Positions 27,001-34,326 are shown, counted from the stretch's first letter. The stretch is 64,000 nucleotides of DNA from Salana multivorans (GCF_003751805.1 NZ_RKHQ01000001.1:2418001-2482000), one strand, 5' to 3'. Notes: generated by a model not told the origin, from the letters alone. A program made the numbers and translations.

Positions 27001-27529
27001 CGCCGCGGCCCGTCGAGGTACCCGCTTCCACGCCTGGCTGGAGCGGCACTACTCCCGCGCGGCGCTGATCGACGTCGACGAGCTGGTGGGCGAGGAGATC
27101 GGGTCCGACGAGGAGCTCGAGGCGCTCCGCGAGGCCTTCCTCGCCTCACCCTGGGCGCAGCGCGAGCCGATCGCGATCGAGGAGGACGTGACGACCCCGG
27201 TCGCGGGCGTCGAGATCCGGTGCCGGATCGACGCGGTGTTCCCCGGCGGTCCCGGGGAGGACTGCGACGTGCACATCGTGGACTGGAAGACGGGTCACGA
27301 GCCCGCCGGTGAGCGTGCCCGCCGCGCCCGCGAGCTGCAGCTCGCGATGTACCGGCTGGGCTGGTCGCGGCTGCACGGCATCCGGCTCGAGCGGATCGCC
27401 GCATCCTTCCACTACGTCGGCGAGGGCGTCACGCTGGCGGCCCCGCGGCTGGGGGAGGAGGAGGTCACCGACCTGCTCGAGCGTCACCTCGCCGAGCTGG
27501 CGTCGCTCGGGTCCGGGGGGAGCGGTTGA
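24041..27529 (+). CDS. adnB: AdnB-like helicase-nuclease subunit
   Basis: A 1162-residue partner of AdnA and the likely leading motor. Walker A GAGSGKT is at residues 63-69, FTRKAAAELASRV is motif Ia, VVLLDEYQDTSVAQLE is Walker B, and TMHAAKGLEWSVVG and YVAFTRAERSLVLSG are the late helicase motifs. The C-terminal nuclease domain shows FHAWLERHY, a conserved Asp at RIDAVFPG, and VDWKTGHEP followed by LQLAMYRLGW. It lacks the Cys cluster present in AdnA. The ATG overlaps the adnA stop (ATGA), ensuring coupled synthesis of the heterodimer. Confidence 0.9.
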   Translation: MSARDVATVEGSAGGGGVRAVSGAEGVRLGAVELAALLGTNRPTDEQIAVIEAPLEPLLVVAGAGSGKTATMTDRVVWLVANGLVEPAEVLGLTFTRKAAAELASRVEKRLRLLARELPELFGPADSGVDWVTQRPRISTYNAYAAALVQDHGLRLGIEADLTLLTEAGRLQLASEVVDRWAGQLDTPLAVSTVVGAVASLAGEMSEHLLDPDAVARRLREIALELASAEPAGSKRVPYADVQKVIDSLEARAQLMPLIAEMQRLKRERGAIDFADQVAAAARLGREFPLVAARERETARVVLLDEYQDTSVAQLEMLRGLFGDGHPVTAVGDPHQGIYGWRGASAGSLLSFPEHFPRADGEPARLATLSTSWRNDEAILAAANETSAPLRASTRLAVPELRARPGAGPGEVRWLYAADTEAETAAMARAIAQRWRPGHGTAAVLCRKRAWFEPLRAAFAALGVPAQVVGLAGLLETPAVSDVRAALTAAFDPSRGDALARLLTGPAFRLGIADLLALQSLARERTAGRGEGAGRREEAENASIVEALDVLPEPGWRAGDGRELSAAGHARLVEARTLVRQIRSLAHLGLADLVVAVEQLLGLDLELVAHGGAGRRGRADLDELVDVAADFEAGATAPTLGGFLAYLDAAQEHERGLDVPAGEPDPARVQILTMHAAKGLEWSVVGVVGLAEKEFPGLGGSVDEPTSSGWLTALDALPYELRGDADHLPDLGGEPGATHRDVDEARERFRVEDGARALREERRLAYVAFTRAERSLVLSGSWWSTRKEPDAPSRFLLALVREGLAQPVDGVEPEVLDGPPERPESAASRPVVWPVEQDPDETAALRRAQRMVELADPVDLVIPGRAGDPEAPDRDPAAAERSSVAPGTPVGPGAPDDRAAGAPDDRAAAVAGVPSPPPVTWGDAGEDALVARWRWEAGALLAERDLASGGRVVTAPEHLSASAVVALASDPETFARDRRRPMPTPPRAAARRGTRFHAWLERHYSRAALIDVDELVGEEIGSDEELEALREAFLASPWAQREPIAIEEDVTTPVAGVEIRCRIDAVFPGGPGEDCDVHIVDWKTGHEPAGERARRARELQLAMYRLGWSRLHGIRLERIAASFHYVGEGVTLAAPRLGEEEVTDLLERHLAELASLGSGGSG

Positions 27530-27562
27530 AGCAGCGTCCGGATCGGCCGGTCCCCGCCGTCC

Positions 27563-28240
27563 CTAGTCCGCGTGGCGGCGCCGGGCCCGCCCCCGGACGA
27601 TCGTGCCGTTGGTCGGCAGGGAACCCTCGAACGTCAGGCGCACCGCGTCGGCGTGGGTGACGTCGGGATGGTCGATCGCCTGGAGGTGGAGGTGGGGCTC
27701 GGTGCTGTTGCCCGAGTTGCCACAGCGGGCGACCGCGTCCCCGACCCGGACCCGCTGACCGGGTGCGACCTCGATGCTGTCTCGCTGCAGGTGACACAGC
27801 GCGACGACGACGCCGCCGCTGTCGATCAGGACGTGGTTCCCGGCGAGCGCAGCCCATCCCGCGGCTGCTCGGCGGCGCTGGGTCAGCGCGTACCGGATCG
27901 AGGGCAGGCCGCGATGGGCGGGATGGTCGGGCTCGCCGTCGTGAACCTTCAGGACGATGCCCTCGACGGGGGCGAGGATCGGACGACCGAAGCCGGGGAA
28001 CCGTTCGGCGGCCTCGGAGCGCACGAGCGAGCGTGGTCCGACCGGTGCCGTGCGGCCCGAGTCCGACACCGGCACGAAGTCGATGGCGTAGGCCGTGGCA
28101 AAGGCCGACGTGCCGTGGCTGGGAACGCGGTTCGCCGGGCTGTTCCGGACGAGCCAGGCGCCGGTGAAGGGGAAGGCGACGTCGATCGAGGCGGGCGCCC
28201 CGTCGCGGCTCCGATCGCCGGGGCGATGTGGCCGACTCAT
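27563..28240 (-). CDS. M23 family metallopeptidase-like protein, probably acquired
   Basis: A 225-residue LytM/M23-type protein. The C-terminal metal motif HLHLQ follows CGNSGNSTEP; upstream are NHVLID and VVVALCHLQ. The first ligand region reads SHGTSAFATAYAIDFVPV, where a His and an Asp are spaced more widely than in classic HxxxD lysostaphin-type enzymes, as in some M23 subgroups. No signal peptide or membrane segment, so it is either cytoplasmic or inactive on peptidoglycan. The ATG at 28240 overlaps the stop of a short MarR-like frame (ATGA). Codon use is looser than its neighbours (AGT, CAT, GGA, TGT appear), and in the otherwise syntenic adnB-nudC region this gene is extra; transfer is inferred. 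Confidence 0.75.
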   Translation of the reverse strand: MSRPHRPGDRSRDGAPASIDVAFPFTGAWLVRNSPANRVPSHGTSAFATAYAIDFVPVSDSGRTAPVGPRSLVRSEAAERFPGFGRPILAPVEGIVLKVHDGEPDHPAHRGLPSIRYALTQRRRAAAGWAALAGNHVLIDSGGVVVALCHLQRDSIEVAPGQRVRVGDAVARCGNSGNSTEPHLHLQAIDHPDVTHADAVRLTFEGSLPTNGTIVRGRARRRHAD

Positions 28241-28392
28241 CGTTCGGCGACCACGTCGAGCAGCCCGACCTGCCTGTGGGTGATCCCGATCCGCTCGACG
28301 CGCTCCGAGAACCCCCGCGTGAGCCTCGCACCGAGCGGGCCGGGCCGGAAGCACGCCGCGGTCGTGATCGCCTCGCCGTCGTCCTCGCTCAC
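28237..28392 (-). CDS. 51-residue MarR-like N-terminal fragment
   Basis: A short frame from GTG 28392 to TGA 28237 whose product resembles the first helices of MarR-family regulators (PLGARLTRGFSERVERIGITHRQVGLLDVVAE) but ends where the winged helix-turn-helix should begin. It has a -10 box six bases upstream, a palindromic operator overlapping the -35 region, and a 4-bp overlap with the M23 gene. It could be a truncated regulator retained as a translational leader for the peptidase gene, or a remnant after fusion or deletion. The MarR likeness is from pattern only. Confidence 0.5.
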   Translation of the reverse strand: MSEDDGEAITTAACFRPGPLGARLTRGFSERVERIGITHRQVGLLDVVAER

Positions 28393-28398
28393 ATCCCC

Positions 28399-28404
28399 AC
28401 GGTA
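28399..28404 (-). promoter_or_regulatory. -10 box of the MarR-like fragment / M23 operon
   Basis: TACCGT on the minus strand, six bases before the GTG at 28392; no -35 consensus beyond TTCAGA inside the operator. Confidence 0.5.
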
Positions 28405-28413
28405 CTGAGATGC

Positions 28414-28433
28414 ATCGTTCAGGTCTGAACGAT
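28414..28433. promoter_or_regulatory. MarR-type palindromic operator
   Basis: ATCGTTCAG, two-base centre, CTGAACGAT: a perfect 9-bp inverted repeat over the -35 region of the MarR-like/M23 operon. A further half-site GAACGATCG recurs at 28442-28450, 15 bp away. Size and symmetry fit MarR-family operators. Confidence 0.65.
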
Positions 28434-28560
28434 CGGGCGGCGAACGATCGTGCCCTGGTGGATCGCCGTGCTGCTCTGGCGGCCTTCGGGCGGCGTCACC
28501 CGCGGGAGGACGGCGAGTCGGTGCCGTCCGACGACGGCCTCCGCGACGAGGACGCCCGGC

Positions 28561-29502
28561 CTACTCCGGGTACCCGGGACCGGCGGAGCTGACGGCGTCG
28601 GCCAGCTCCGTGAGCATCTCCTCGGCGTCGGCGACGACGGTCCGGTCACCCGCGCGCACGCCGTGCAGGAGCCAGCGCCCGAGCGCGAGCTCGGAGTAGA
28701 GCTGCGCGCGGACGAGGAGCTGCGCGTCGCTGCCGGCGGCGCGGTGCAGGTCGTAGGACTCCAGCACGGACTCCAGCGCGTCCTCCGGCGCCGCCGCCAC
28801 GAGCCAGCCCAGGTCGACGGCCGGGTCCCCGACGTGCGCCGAGACGAAGTCGGTCATCGCCGTGACCTGGCCACTCTCGGTGAGCACGCGGTCGGAGGCG
28901 AGGTCGCCGTGCACGACGGCCGGCCGGAAGCGCCAGCTCCGCACGTCCTCCAGCGCCTCCTCCCACCGGCGCAGCAGCACGGTCGGCACGCGCCGCGAGG
29001 CCGCCATCTCGTCCAGCTCAGCGAGCAGTCGCGTGCGGCACTCGGCCGCGTCGTAGGTCGGCAGGTCGACCGCGGTGACGGCGGCCACGTCCACCTCGTG
29101 CAGCGCGGCGAGCGCGGCACCGAGGGATGCGGCCAGCCCGGGGCCGGGTCGCAGCGTCGACAGGTCGAGCTCCCGGCCCGTGAGGGCACGGTGCACGACG
29201 GCGCGGCCGGCGTCGTCGATCTCGGCGAACCCCGCGGGAACGGCGAGCGCGAACGGGAGGTGCTCGCGGGCGAGCAGCCGCAGCAGCTCGGACTCGGCCA
29301 TCATCGCGGCGCCGGTCGCCGCGTCGCGCGGGGCCCGCACGATCCAGCTCCCGCCGTCGGAGTCGAGGACTCCCGTGATCTCGACCGTCGGCGTCACGAT
29401 CCGCGGCCGCCGCGTGGCCACCGCCTCGAGGCCGGGGACGGCCACGGTCGCCAGCGCCGCGAGGAACGGCGCCGACCAGCGGGGCGTGAGATGTCCGGAC
29501 AC
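28561..29502 (-). CDS. Aminoglycoside/macrolide phosphotransferase-fold protein
   Basis: A 313-residue protein with the APH/ChoK kinase-like fold. Key segments: WIVRAP and ESELLRLLA in the N-lobe; the catalytic loop VVHGDLASDRVL; and the DFG-equivalent MTDFVSAHVGDPAVDLGWL. In canonical enzymes the loop is HGDxxxxN; here the metal-binding Asn position is Arg, so activity or metal use may differ. Such genes sit next to nudC in related actinobacteria; the substrate is unknown and antibiotic resistance should not be assumed. GTG 29502 is chosen over the upstream GTG of the open frame because a TAGCGT box lies seven bases before it. Divergent from nudC. Confidence 0.8.
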   Translation of the reverse strand: MSGHLTPRWSAPFLAALATVAVPGLEAVATRRPRIVTPTVEITGVLDSDGGSWIVRAPRDAATGAAMMAESELLRLLAREHLPFALAVPAGFAEIDDAGRAVVHRALTGRELDLSTLRPGPGLAASLGAALAALHEVDVAAVTAVDLPTYDAAECRTRLLAELDEMAASRRVPTVLLRRWEEALEDVRSWRFRPAVVHGDLASDRVLTESGQVTAMTDFVSAHVGDPAVDLGWLVAAAPEDALESVLESYDLHRAAGSDAQLLVRAQLYSELALGRWLLHGVRAGDRTVVADAEEMLTELADAVSSAGPGYPE

Positions 29503-29509
29503 GGGGTCA

Positions 29510-29515
29510 ACGCTA
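29510..29515 (-). promoter_or_regulatory. -10 box of the phosphotransferase gene, leaderless arrangement
   Basis: TAGCGT on the minus strand, seven bases before GTG 29502; it lies where the -35 of the divergent nudC promoter would be. Confidence 0.5.
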
Positions 29516-29535
29516 CTTGCCCGGTCGACCCGGCG

Positions 29536-29541
29536 TAACGT
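29536..29541 (+). promoter_or_regulatory. -10 box of nudC, near-leaderless
   Basis: TAACGT eight bases before GTG 29550. Confidence 0.5.
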
Positions 29542-29549
29542 GACCACGC

Positions 29550-30593
29550 GTGGACCCCTTTGCCATGCCCGGCCCGAGGCCCCCGGCACTGCCCGAGCCG
29601 CTGGCGCTCAACCGCGCGAGCATCGACCGCGCGGGCATCGAGCGGACGGCGCCCGGGACGCTGGAGGCCGCGCTCGCCGATCCCGCGACCCGGGTCCTCC
29701 TCGTCGACGGCGCGCGCGTCGCGATCCTCCGCGAGCCGGACGGCGACGGCGTCGGTGCGCCGCGGCTCGCGCTCGTCGGCCCGGCGGCTCGGCGCGGCGA
29801 GGGGGAGACCTTCTACCTCGGCCGCGACGACGCGGGCGCCTACGTCGCGTGGAGCTGCGACCTGGACGAGGCGCTGCCGGACGCCCCGACGGTGTCACCG
29901 GCCGGGCCGCCCGGGACGAGGGACCGCGCGCCCGGGGGCGTGACGATCGCGTCGCTGCGGGACGTCGGACACCTCCTGGACGATCGCGACACGGGACTCG
30001 CGACGGCGGCGGTCGCGCTGTCGCAGTGGCGTCGCACGCACCGGCACTGCCCGCGGTGCGGGGCGCGGACCCGGCTCGTCGAGGGCGGCTGGGCCGCGCG
30101 GTGCGACGTCGACGGTCACGTGGTCTACCCGCGGACCGACCCCGCCGTCATCATGGCGGTCCACGACGGGACCGGGCGGATCCTCCTCGCCCGCTCGGTG
30201 GCGTGGCCGGAGCGTCGGCGCTCGGTGCTCGCCGGCTTCGTCGAGGCGGGCGAGGCGCCAGAGGCCGCGGTGCGGCGCGAGGTGGCCGAGGAGGTCGGGC
30301 TCGAGATCGGCCGCGTCGCGTACGCGGGCGCGCAGCCGTGGCCGTTCCCGGCCTCGCTCATGCTCGGGTTCCACGCGTGGGTCGCCGGCCCGCCGGGCGA
30401 CGAGCGCGTCGTCGACCGCGCCGACGTGCCGGACCCGGCACCCGACGGCATCGAGATCACGCACGCCGACTGGTTCACCCGCGAGGAGCTGGCGGCGGAG
30501 CTCGCGGACGGGAGCGTCCGGCTGCCGATGCGGACGTCGATCGCGCTCGCGCTCGTCGAGTCCTGGTACGGCCGGGAGCTCCCGGCGGGGTGA
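29550..30593 (+). CDS. nudC: NAD(+) diphosphatase / RNA deNADding enzyme NudC
   Basis: A 347-residue NUDIX hydrolase. The Nudix box is intact (GFVEAGEAPEAAVRREVAEEVG) and is followed by the NADH-pyrophosphatase signature AQPWPFPASLML. A zinc-ribbon-like module precedes it with Cys167, Cys170 and Cys185, but the fourth ligand position (188) is Asp rather than Cys; related actinobacterial proteins also lack it. The enzyme splits NAD(H) to NMN(H) and AMP and removes NAD caps from RNA. It lies in the conserved adnAB-nudC-mrx1-uvrD2-whiB7 neighbourhood. The GTG at 29550 is preceded by a -10 box. Confidence 0.9.
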   Translation: MDPFAMPGPRPPALPEPLALNRASIDRAGIERTAPGTLEAALADPATRVLLVDGARVAILREPDGDGVGAPRLALVGPAARRGEGETFYLGRDDAGAYVAWSCDLDEALPDAPTVSPAGPPGTRDRAPGGVTIASLRDVGHLLDDRDTGLATAAVALSQWRRTHRHCPRCGARTRLVEGGWAARCDVDGHVVYPRTDPAVIMAVHDGTGRILLARSVAWPERRRSVLAGFVEAGEAPEAAVRREVAEEVGLEIGRVAYAGAQPWPFPASLMLGFHAWVAGPPGDERVVDRADVPDPAPDGIEITHADWFTREELAAELADGSVRLPMRTSIALALVESWYGRELPAG

Positions 30594-30653
30594 CGCGTGC
30601 GCCGGCTGATGGCGAGTGCTCGGCCGAGGCCGTTCGTCCGGCACACTGACCCG

Positions 30654-31223
30654 GTGAGCCAGCGTCCCGTCCTGCACCTGATGGTCGGGCTCCCGGGTGT
30701 GGGCAAGACGACGCTGGCGCGTCGGATCGAGGCGGAGGACCGCGCGCTCCGGCTCACCCCCGACGAGTGGATGCTGCCGCTGTTCGGCCACCACGACCCG
30801 GACGGGAAGCGCACCGTCCTCGAGGGCCGCTTCATCGCGACCGCGTACCAGGCGTTGCGCGGCGGCCTCTCGGTGGTCCTCGACCTCGGCTGCTGGAGCC
30901 CGCACGAGCGGTTCGCGATCCGCGACGTGGCGGAGCGCGCGGGTGCGCGGTTCGAGCTGCACGTCCTGGAGGTGCCGGAGCCCGTGCGTCGTGAGCGCGC
31001 CGCCGCGCGGCAGCGCCGCGATCCGACGGCGCACTTCCCGATCTCCGACGCGGAGCACGACGCCTACCTGGCCTCGTTCCAGCGCCCGGGCGTCGACGAG
31101 CTCGACGGCCGGCCGCTCCCGGCGCCACCCGCGCCGTTCCCGAGCTGGGCGGCGTGGGCGTCGGACAACTGGCCGTCGCTCCCGCGGCTGGACCAGGCGG
31201 AGGGCGACGGCTCCGGGTGGTGA
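30654..31223 (+). CDS. P-loop NTPase (AAA_33/zeta-like small kinase fold)
   Basis: A 189-residue protein with Walker A GLPGVGKTT near residue 15, TPDEWM shortly after (typical of small-molecule or nucleotide kinases of the AAA_33 type) and an Arg-rich lid (EPVRRERAAARQRRD). Such stand-alone ATP-binding proteins phosphorylate small molecules in some cases, but no substrate can be inferred. The GTG at 30654 is preferred over the longer frame from 30597: CACACT lies six bases upstream and the longer N-terminus has no coding pattern. 60 bp after nudC, same strand. Confidence 0.75.
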   Translation: MSQRPVLHLMVGLPGVGKTTLARRIEAEDRALRLTPDEWMLPLFGHHDPDGKRTVLEGRFIATAYQALRGGLSVVLDLGCWSPHERFAIRDVAERAGARFELHVLEVPEPVRRERAAARQRRDPTAHFPISDAEHDAYLASFQRPGVDELDGRPLPAPPAPFPSWAAWASDNWPSLPRLDQAEGDGSGW

Positions 31224-31242
31224 CGCGCGTCCCGGTGTCGGG

Positions 31243-31509
31243 TCAGGACGCGGAGAGCGCCGCCTTCACCTGGGCGACCGACGGGTTCGTGAGGGCCGAG
31301 CCGTCGGGGAAGAGCACCGTCGGCACCGTCTGGTTGCCGCCGTTGACGGACTCGACGAACTCCGCGGTCCCCGGGACCTCCTCGATGTTGACCTCGGTGT
31401 AGGGCACGCCCTCGCGCTGCATCGCCGACTTCAGGATGCGGCAGTAGCCGCACCACGTCGTGGTGAACATCGTGACGGTGCCCTCGGCGGGAAGCGCGGG
31501 TGTGCTCAT
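31243..31509 (-). CDS. mrx1: Mycoredoxin-1-like glutaredoxin
   Basis: An 88-residue glutaredoxin-fold oxidoreductase with the active-site motif CGYC (Cys20 and Cys23), cis-Pro in QTVPTVLF and the usual NGGNQ before it. In actinobacteria this protein reduces mixed disulfides with mycothiol. The length matches Mrx1 and the gene lies in its conserved place between nudC and uvrD2. The ATG at 31509 is chosen; the frame continues upstream without any coding pattern. Divergent from uvrD2 with a 192-bp intergenic region. Confidence 0.9.
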   Translation of the reverse strand: MSTPALPAEGTVTMFTTTWCGYCRILKSAMQREGVPYTEVNIEEVPGTAEFVESVNGGNQTVPTVLFPDGSALTNPSVAQVKAALSAS

Positions 31510-31701
31510 GACTGACCCAACGGTCGGCGCCCTCGTCCGTATTCCGCCGCGTCCCCGCTGCCGCGGTCGCGCCGGCGCCCGTTCCGGAACCGGCTGGACG
31601 CGACGCTGGCCGGGGGCTGGCCCAGTGACGCGAGGGTCGGCCGTCCACAGGGGAGGGCGGGGCCGGCCAATCTGTCGGACCGCCCTGCGAGGATGGTCCC
31701 G

Positions 31702-33879
31702 ATGTCCACGACGCTCAGCCCCGCCGACTCCTCGGGTGCGCCCCGCACGGCCCCGCGCACCCCCGAGGAGCTCCTCGCCGCGCTCGATCCCGACCAGCGC
31801 GAGGTCGCGCAGCACCTCTCGGGCCCGCTGTGCGTGCTCGCCGGTGCCGGTACCGGCAAGACCCGCGCGATCACCTACCGGATCGCGCACGGTGCCATGG
31901 TCGGGGCGTTCCAGCCCACGCGCGTCCTCGCCGTGACCTTCACCGCGCGCGCGGCCTCCGAGATGCGCTCCCGGCTGCGCGACCTCGGGGTGGCCGGCGT
32001 CCAGGCGCGCACCTTCCACGCCGCCGCGCTGCGCCAGCTCTCCTACTTCTGGCCGCGGGTCGTCGGCGGAGCCCTGCCGCGGATCGCTGAGCACAAGGCG
32101 CCGCTCGTCGCCGAGGCCTCCGGCCGGCTCGGGCTCGGCGCCGACCGGCTCGCGCTGCGTGACCTCGCCGCCGAGATCGAGTGGGCCAAGGTCAGCCTCG
32201 TCACGGCGGAGGACTACCCGCGGGCCGCCGCACGGGCGGGCCGGGTCGGCGCCGCCGGGCACGACCTCACGACCGTCGCGCGGCTCCTGTCCGTCTACGA
32301 GGACGTCAAGACGGACCGCGGCGTGATCGACTTCGAGGACGTCCTGCTGCTCACGGTCGGCGTCCTGGCCGAGCGCGAGGAGATCGCCCGGACGGTGCGC
32401 GAGCAGTACCGCCACTTCGTGGTCGACGAGTACCAGGACGTCTCGCCCCTCCAGCAGCGCCTGCTCGACCTCTGGCTGGGGGACCGGCACGAGCTGTGCG
32501 TGGTCGGGGACGTCTCGCAGACCATCTACTCGTTCACGGGGGCGAGCCCGCGCTACCTCACGGGGTTCGCCTCGACCCACCCGGGGGCCGTCGTCGTCCG
32601 TCTCGTGCGCGACTACCGCTCGACGCCGCAGGTGGTGCGCCTCGCGAACGACGTGCTGGCGCGCGCGGGGCGCGACCGGTCGAGTGCGGCGGTGCGGCTG
32701 GAGGCCCAGCGGCCGTCCGGGCCGCCCGTCGCCTATCTCACCTTCGACGACGACGACGCGGAGGCCGCCGGGGTGGCGCGCCGGATCGGGGAGCTCGTCG
32801 CCGAGGGCGTGCCGGTGCGGGAGATCGCGATCCTCTACCGGACCAACGCGCAGGGCGAGGCGTTCGAGCAGGCGCTCGCGAGCGCGGGGATCGCCTACCT
32901 CGTGCGCGGCGGCGAGCGGTTCTTCTCCCGCCGCGAGGTCCGCGACGCCATGGCGATGCTCGCCGGTGCCGCGCGGTCGGCGGGCAGCGCCGGGCCGGCC
33001 GACGACGACGCTGGACCAAGCGACGGGTTCGGTGACGACGGCGGGGGTGACGGGTCGAGCGGCGGTGGTGGCGCGGCGGGAGGCCCGGCCGGGTCGATGC
33101 CGCACCAGGTCCGCGACGTCCTCTCCAGCGCCGGCTGGTCGGCCAGCCCGCCCGAGGGACGCGGCGCGGTCCGGGAGCGGTGGGAGTCGCTCGACGCGCT
33201 CGTCCGGCTCGCCGACGACCTGCACCGTCAGCGGGGCGCCGACCTCGCCGGCTTCGTCGCCGAGCTGCAGGAGCGCGCGGCCGAGCAGCACGCGCCGGCG
33301 GTCGAGGGCGTCACGCTGGCCTCGCTGCACGCCGCGAAGGGCCTGGAGTGGGACGCGGTGTTCCTCGCCGGGGTCTGCGAGGGCCTCCTGCCGATCTCGT
33401 TCGCGGAGGACGAGGAGGAGATCGCGGAGGAGCGGCGCCTGCTCTACGTCGGGGTGACGCGCGCGCGGGAGCACCTCACGCTCTCCTACGCCCGGTCCCG
33501 CTCCGCCGGTGGTCGGGGGACGCGGAAGCCGTCGCGGTTCCTCGACGGCATCTGGCCGGTCGAGGAGGGCCGCGGGGGCGCCAGCGAGCGGCAGCGTCGC
33601 AAGGCGCGCGCGGCCGCGGTGCAGGACGCGCTGGCCGATGCCGACGCCGAGGTGTTCGAGCGGCTGCGCGAGTGGCGCGGCGGGCTCGCCAAGGAGACGG
33701 GCAAGCCCGCCTACACGATCCTGCACGACACCACGCTGGTGGGGATCGCCACGATGCTGCCGCGGACGCTGCGCCAGCTCGCCCTGGTCCGGGGGATCGG
33801 GGCGGCGAAGATCGAGGCGTACGGACCGGCCGTGCTCGCGCTGGTCGCGGGCGAGGATCCGCCCCAGCCGAGCGAGTAG
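31702..33879 (+). CDS. uvrD2: ATP-dependent DNA helicase UvrD2 (UvrD motor plus HRDC)
   Basis: A 725-residue superfamily 1 helicase. Walker A GAGTGKT is at residues 48-54, Walker B is VVDEYQDVSPLQQ, and LASLHAAKGLEWDAVF and YVGVTRAREHLTLSY are late motifs. A Gly/Asp/Ser-rich insertion interrupts the motor at about 32990-33100. The C-terminal HRDC domain (AYTILHDTTLVGIATMLPRTLRQL to the end) distinguishes UvrD2 from UvrD1. In mycobacteria UvrD2 is a 3'-5' DNA helicase and essential. Of the two in-frame ATGs (31693, 31702), the second is preferred because GAGG and a GAGGAT box lie at suitable distances. Position next to mrx1 and whiB7 is conserved. Confidence 0.93.
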   Translation: MSTTLSPADSSGAPRTAPRTPEELLAALDPDQREVAQHLSGPLCVLAGAGTGKTRAITYRIAHGAMVGAFQPTRVLAVTFTARAASEMRSRLRDLGVAGVQARTFHAAALRQLSYFWPRVVGGALPRIAEHKAPLVAEASGRLGLGADRLALRDLAAEIEWAKVSLVTAEDYPRAAARAGRVGAAGHDLTTVARLLSVYEDVKTDRGVIDFEDVLLLTVGVLAEREEIARTVREQYRHFVVDEYQDVSPLQQRLLDLWLGDRHELCVVGDVSQTIYSFTGASPRYLTGFASTHPGAVVVRLVRDYRSTPQVVRLANDVLARAGRDRSSAAVRLEAQRPSGPPVAYLTFDDDDAEAAGVARRIGELVAEGVPVREIAILYRTNAQGEAFEQALASAGIAYLVRGGERFFSRREVRDAMAMLAGAARSAGSAGPADDDAGPSDGFGDDGGGDGSSGGGGAAGGPAGSMPHQVRDVLSSAGWSASPPEGRGAVRERWESLDALVRLADDLHRQRGADLAGFVAELQERAAEQHAPAVEGVTLASLHAAKGLEWDAVFLAGVCEGLLPISFAEDEEEIAEERRLLYVGVTRAREHLTLSYARSRSAGGRGTRKPSRFLDGIWPVEEGRGGASERQRRKARAAAVQDALADADAEVFERLREWRGGLAKETGKPAYTILHDTTLVGIATMLPRTLRQLALVRGIGAAKIEAYGPAVLALVAGEDPPQPSE

Positions 33880-34031
33880 CCGGCCGCGGCCGACCGACGC
33901 ACGCCGGCCGCCCGTCAGCCGAACGCGGCGGAGGGGCGCGCCGAGCATCGACCGAGGGACGCGGCTCGTCTCGTGCGGAGCCGGCTCAGCGGCTGCCTCC
34001 GAACTGCTCGGAAGAAGTTTCGGTAATTCGC

Positions 34032-34062
34032 TTGCGCGGCCCGGGCCACCCTCGGCTACGCT
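34032..34062 (+). promoter_or_regulatory. Promoter of the whiB7-like leader with AT-rich activator element
   Basis: TTGCGC (34032-34037) and TACGCT (34057-34062), 19-bp spacer. Immediately upstream is an AT-rich stretch (TAATT at 34024-34028, AAGAAGTTT before it), where WhiB7 is known to bind through its AT-hook next to the -35 element in mycobacteria. Predicted start near 34069 gives a leader of about 310 nt. Confidence 0.6.
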
Positions 34063-34133
34063 CATGGAGTTCGTGTTCGTCCGGCCCCGCCTAGCCAGCA
34101 CCAGGGGTCCGCATCGAGGGGAGGTGTTCCCGC

Positions 34134-34277
34134 ATGAGGATGACAGTCTTCGCCGTCTACGGCCTGGAGTCCGTCGCCACGCCCACCGCGTCGCGCCCGC
34201 GCATCGTTGCCTCCCTGGGGACAGCTCTGCCCAGCGGCAACCCCGGTGTCATCGGCGGCATGAAGCCGACCGCCTGA
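34134..34277 (+). CDS. 47-residue uORF in the whiB7-like leader
   Basis: A 48-codon frame, ATG 34134 to TGA 34275-34277, with a near-ideal ribosome binding site (GGGGAGG ending about eight bases upstream), so it is very probably translated. The product begins MRMTVFAVYGLESV and ends GGMKPTA; no similarity to a protein family is recognised. It lies inside the long leader between promoter and whiB7. In mycobacterial whiB7 and Streptomyces wblC, an uORF in the leader senses slowed translation under ribosome-targeting antibiotics and controls attenuation. The arrangement here matches that. Confidence 0.75.
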   Translation: MRMTVFAVYGLESVATPTASRPRIVASLGTALPSGNPGVIGGMKPTA

Positions 34278-34284
34278 CACGCCC

Positions 34285-34303
34285 GGTGGCGCGATGCGCC
34301 ACC
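34285..34303 (+). promoter_or_regulatory. Attenuator-like hairpin after the uORF
   Basis: GGTGGCGC, GAT, GCGCCACC: an 8-bp perfect stem starting eight bases after the uORF stop. A ribosome at the uORF end would cover or free it, as needed for attenuation. No T-run follows. Confidence 0.5.
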
Positions 34304-34326
34304 CCGCCGAGGCCCACCCGCCTCCC

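Noticed and set aside
28410-28592. Short plus-strand frame starting inside the MarR-type operator
   Set aside because: No ribosome binding site, charged low-complexity product, overlaps the phosphotransferase 3' end.
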